In this document: in pieces, positions 61,501 to 64,000 of the stretch
Layout of the letters: the number at the start of each line of letters is the position of its first letter
Position numbering within the stretch: the first letter of the stretch is position 1
The notes under the pieces: model-generated
Seen by the model: the letters and a program-made list of their open reading frames with translations, nothing else
Databases searched by the model: none
Told to the model about the DNA's origin: nothing
Position numbers and translations under genes: made by a program
NCBI RefSeq assembly: GCF_030936135.1
Contig: NC_082596.1
Location: 99,246,449 to 99,310,448, forward strand
Direction: 5' to 3'
Length of the DNA: 64,000 nucleotides
Source: Gavia stellata
Taxonomy: Eukaryota; Chordata; Aves; Gaviiformes; Gaviidae

Positions 61501-64000
61501 TGGCAGGAGACCTCATGATGCCCACGGCTTCTCCTGTCGTGGTTTGTACTGGACCTCAGCACATTTTGGGTGCAAAACCAGAGTTACTGGACAAAAGATA
61601 AGAGAAGATCGAATTTACCATGCTATTCGACATAGGCTGCATAAGGCGGGGTCTGTGCTGGTAGAACTAAAACTGCAGCTGACTGAGACTTGCAGTGCAG
61701 CTCCTTTTTATTGTTCCCTGGACCTGCATTGTAGCAATTCTGTTTTTAGTACAAGAGGAGCTTTTGGTGTGAATCCTGTAGTGGAAACACACTCCCCAGT
61801 AGGATTAGCAATTGAAATGGCTTCCCCATGGATGAATGGGAACAGACCTTTCCAGACATCAAGGATATTATCTTAGGAATATAGTTAGTATTCAGTAAAC
61901 TGCTCCTGGCCTTAATCAGTAATTGGTTTCAGCTAATTTGTCAGCTAATTAAAAAGCAAGATGCACAGGCTTTGCACATTGGTTTTGAGTTCCTGTTTGC
62001 CCTCAGTCAGTAGTGACAAATGTTATACATTTCATGTCTATTTGGAGTCACTTGGCATTTTCTATTCTGTTGTTCGGACAAAACCATCTGTACCATGACA
62101 TTCCTATTCATGACCCTCGCATGCAGAGCTGTCAGTTTGAATTGGCACCGTTGTTAAAATCACAGCAAGGCCGTTGCGAGCAAACAATTTCCCCTCAGTG
62201 TGGTTTTTCTGGTTAGGAAATACAGGTAACCACAGTCCACTGTTTTGTGCCCGAGTAAAGGATCTCCTCCTCCCTCACACCTTCTTGCACTAAGACAAAT
62301 CTGCCTTGGTCTTGTGCTGCTCTGGGATGCCATGCAATGTGCATGCTCTCCCTAAAACTCTCCTCTTGGAGCAGCCCTGCCTGGAAGCAATTTTCTCTAA
62401 CACATGCCTCACTCACGTACCCTGCCTGAGCTGGAAGGTATATACATACTGTATAACATGGGGAAAGAGAAAGCAGTCTTAGCACAAGAGCAGTTAAAGT
62501 TTATTCCTATCTTTTCTCTTCTGCCCTCCCTTTTTTTTCCTGTTCAGATCAGCCCCTGGCATTCCTGCACTTCCCAGCCAGCCATAATGTGACTATTCAA
62601 AGAGAAGAAAACACAAGCCTACCTGAAACAGGAGCTCCCAGGCAGACGCACTGACACCGGACGGTCACGATGCAGCAGCACTTGCAGCAAATGGGAGGAG
62701 AGATGAAATGACACATCAAGGCAAACGCTAGCTCAGCTCACATGGTCCAGTAAAATCATCGAGTAATCTAATCGTACGCAGTCAGTGAGCACATCTGTCT
62801 GCACAAACAGCAGGGGCCAGACAATACACCATGCCATCCGCTTTTGTCATGCCGTGCTCTCAAGCTCCAGATGCAGAGCCTCTTACACTGTGGGAACTTC
62901 GCTGCTTGTCTGAATTTGCAGTAGACTTTTAGATATAAAGGTTTCAGGAATAGGTAAGCTGCCTAGTCTCTAGCAGAGTGCATTTTGCAAATCAGACTTG
63001 CTACTGGTCTGAAGCAGAGCTCTCTACTGCTCCCTTCTCCAAGTAATTTCCAACAGGGACACGTACTCACTTCTGTGCAAGCTACTCCTCACCAGCTGCT
63101 CAGGAGCAACGGCACAGCGTTCTCTTCCCTGCTCATTTATCCTCCTGCGCAGAGAAAGCAAGGCGTAATTAAACATGTCCTAATAGAGGACAGGCAGGAT
63201 GTGGTGGTGAAGTTGGTTTTCTTCTGTTAAATATGACTGGATTTTATAGGTGACACTGGTGTAGTCGAGGCATGGCGAGAGATCTGTTTTCTTACTGCAG
63301 ATTAATGTAGGCATTAGTGTACAGTAAAGTACAAATGTACACGTGCAGCTATTATTTGCACTGGAGGAGTGTCCAAAGGTAGCTTACACTGGATTTTGCA
63401 AACATTTGATCACTTGCTAACTTTATGAACATGAACCCCAGGTGTTCCCCTCAGCAGGTGAAGTGGGGCAGCTGGTGTCAGACCCTCAGGGAGGTGCCAG
63501 GTCAGGGCAGTGTCCCTGCAGCCCGGTCTCTTCACGGCCAAGGGCCCATTCCCAGCTACAGGTGCCTTAGCAGCTAAAGGAGAAAAGCAACTCCATCTGC
63601 AGATTGGGACTGACCTGCTCTGCCAAGCAAGGCTAACCACAGCCTTGCCTGCTGGTACGGGTGTCTAGCTATGCCAGAGAGAGAGCAGCTACATGGATCA
63701 CTCCTTTTATTTCTAATGGCTCCACTAAACATTCGGCATTATCACGCTCTTTATTCTGGCAACATAATTTGTTGCTGGGTATGAAATGAGCAAAGAGTCC
63801 ATAGGGATCTAGAAAACATCACCTGTCAGGAATGACTGAAAAATACATATGGTTATTTTGTCATTAAAAAAAAAAGGAAATAGGCAGAAAGTCTTCAAAT
63901 ATGCAGAAAAGGAAAACCAGAAGCAAATCCTGATGCAAATAGGAAGGGAGTAGCAGCTGATTCTCCATGTTCTCTGTGCATAGGACAAGAACTAATCATC
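58556..64000. other. Upstream of distal GCNT2 exon; no gene recognised
   Basis: The first 200 nt or so are probably 5' UTR or promoter of the distal GCNT2 transcript. An A20 run is at 61295-61314. No further GCNT2 exon-1 motif ([10 protein letters not shown] or [10 protein letters not shown]) was seen on either strand. Confidence 0.5.

Overview
The window looks like bird nuclear DNA. It has AT-rich introns, CpG-rich promoters and several 5'-truncated CR1 retrotransposons that end in the avian ATTCTGTG tail. Three protein-coding loci can be read exon by exon from splice sites, reading phase and protein similarity. Their association matches the block on human 6p24 that holds GCNT2, TMEM14C and MAK. 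I cannot name the species; the CR1 and LTR types suggest a bird, possibly not a galliform. All family names come from reading the translations, not from a search. || 1-25,400: the plus strand carries MAK (male germ cell-associated kinase, a ciliary RCK-family kinase) from its first complete exon here (1435) to the stop codon (24204). It has 13 coding exons and about 620 codons. The exon for the N-terminal glycine loop lies left of the window. A 75-nt in-frame cassette at 17954-18028 resembles the optional exon of the mammalian retinal isoform. The introns hold a nested pair of CR1 elements, an exact 89-bp tandem duplication, a perfect short inverted repeat and an A14G16 run. || 25,400-32,900: TMEM14C runs on the minus strand in four coding exons (31801 to 28742), tail to tail with MAK. 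It starts in a strong CpG island that carries two separate GGGGCC runs. A partial LTR-type endogenous retroviral repeat lies directly upstream of that promoter. || 33,000-40,800: this is an intergenic stretch with a CR1 copy and no recognised gene. || 40,800-58,600: GCNT2, the I-branching beta-1,6-N-acetylglucosaminyltransferase, runs on the minus strand. Two alternative first exons (57634-58555 and 46584-47499) each encode the membrane anchor and most of the catalytic domain. Each is in phase to splice to shared exons 2 (42076-42168) and 3 (40807-40997), giving predicted proteins of 401 and 399 residues. || The most notable observation is that the two GCNT2 first exons are almost identical at DNA level over two blocks (about 460 and 144 nt, roughly 99 percent). 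The rest of the two exons and the flanking introns do not align by eye. This is the mark of recent gene conversion between alternative first exons, apparently from the GC-rich proximal exon into the AT-rich distal one, leaving one 74-nt island unlike its partner. || 58,600-64,000: no gene recognised; this is probably GCNT2 upstream sequence.
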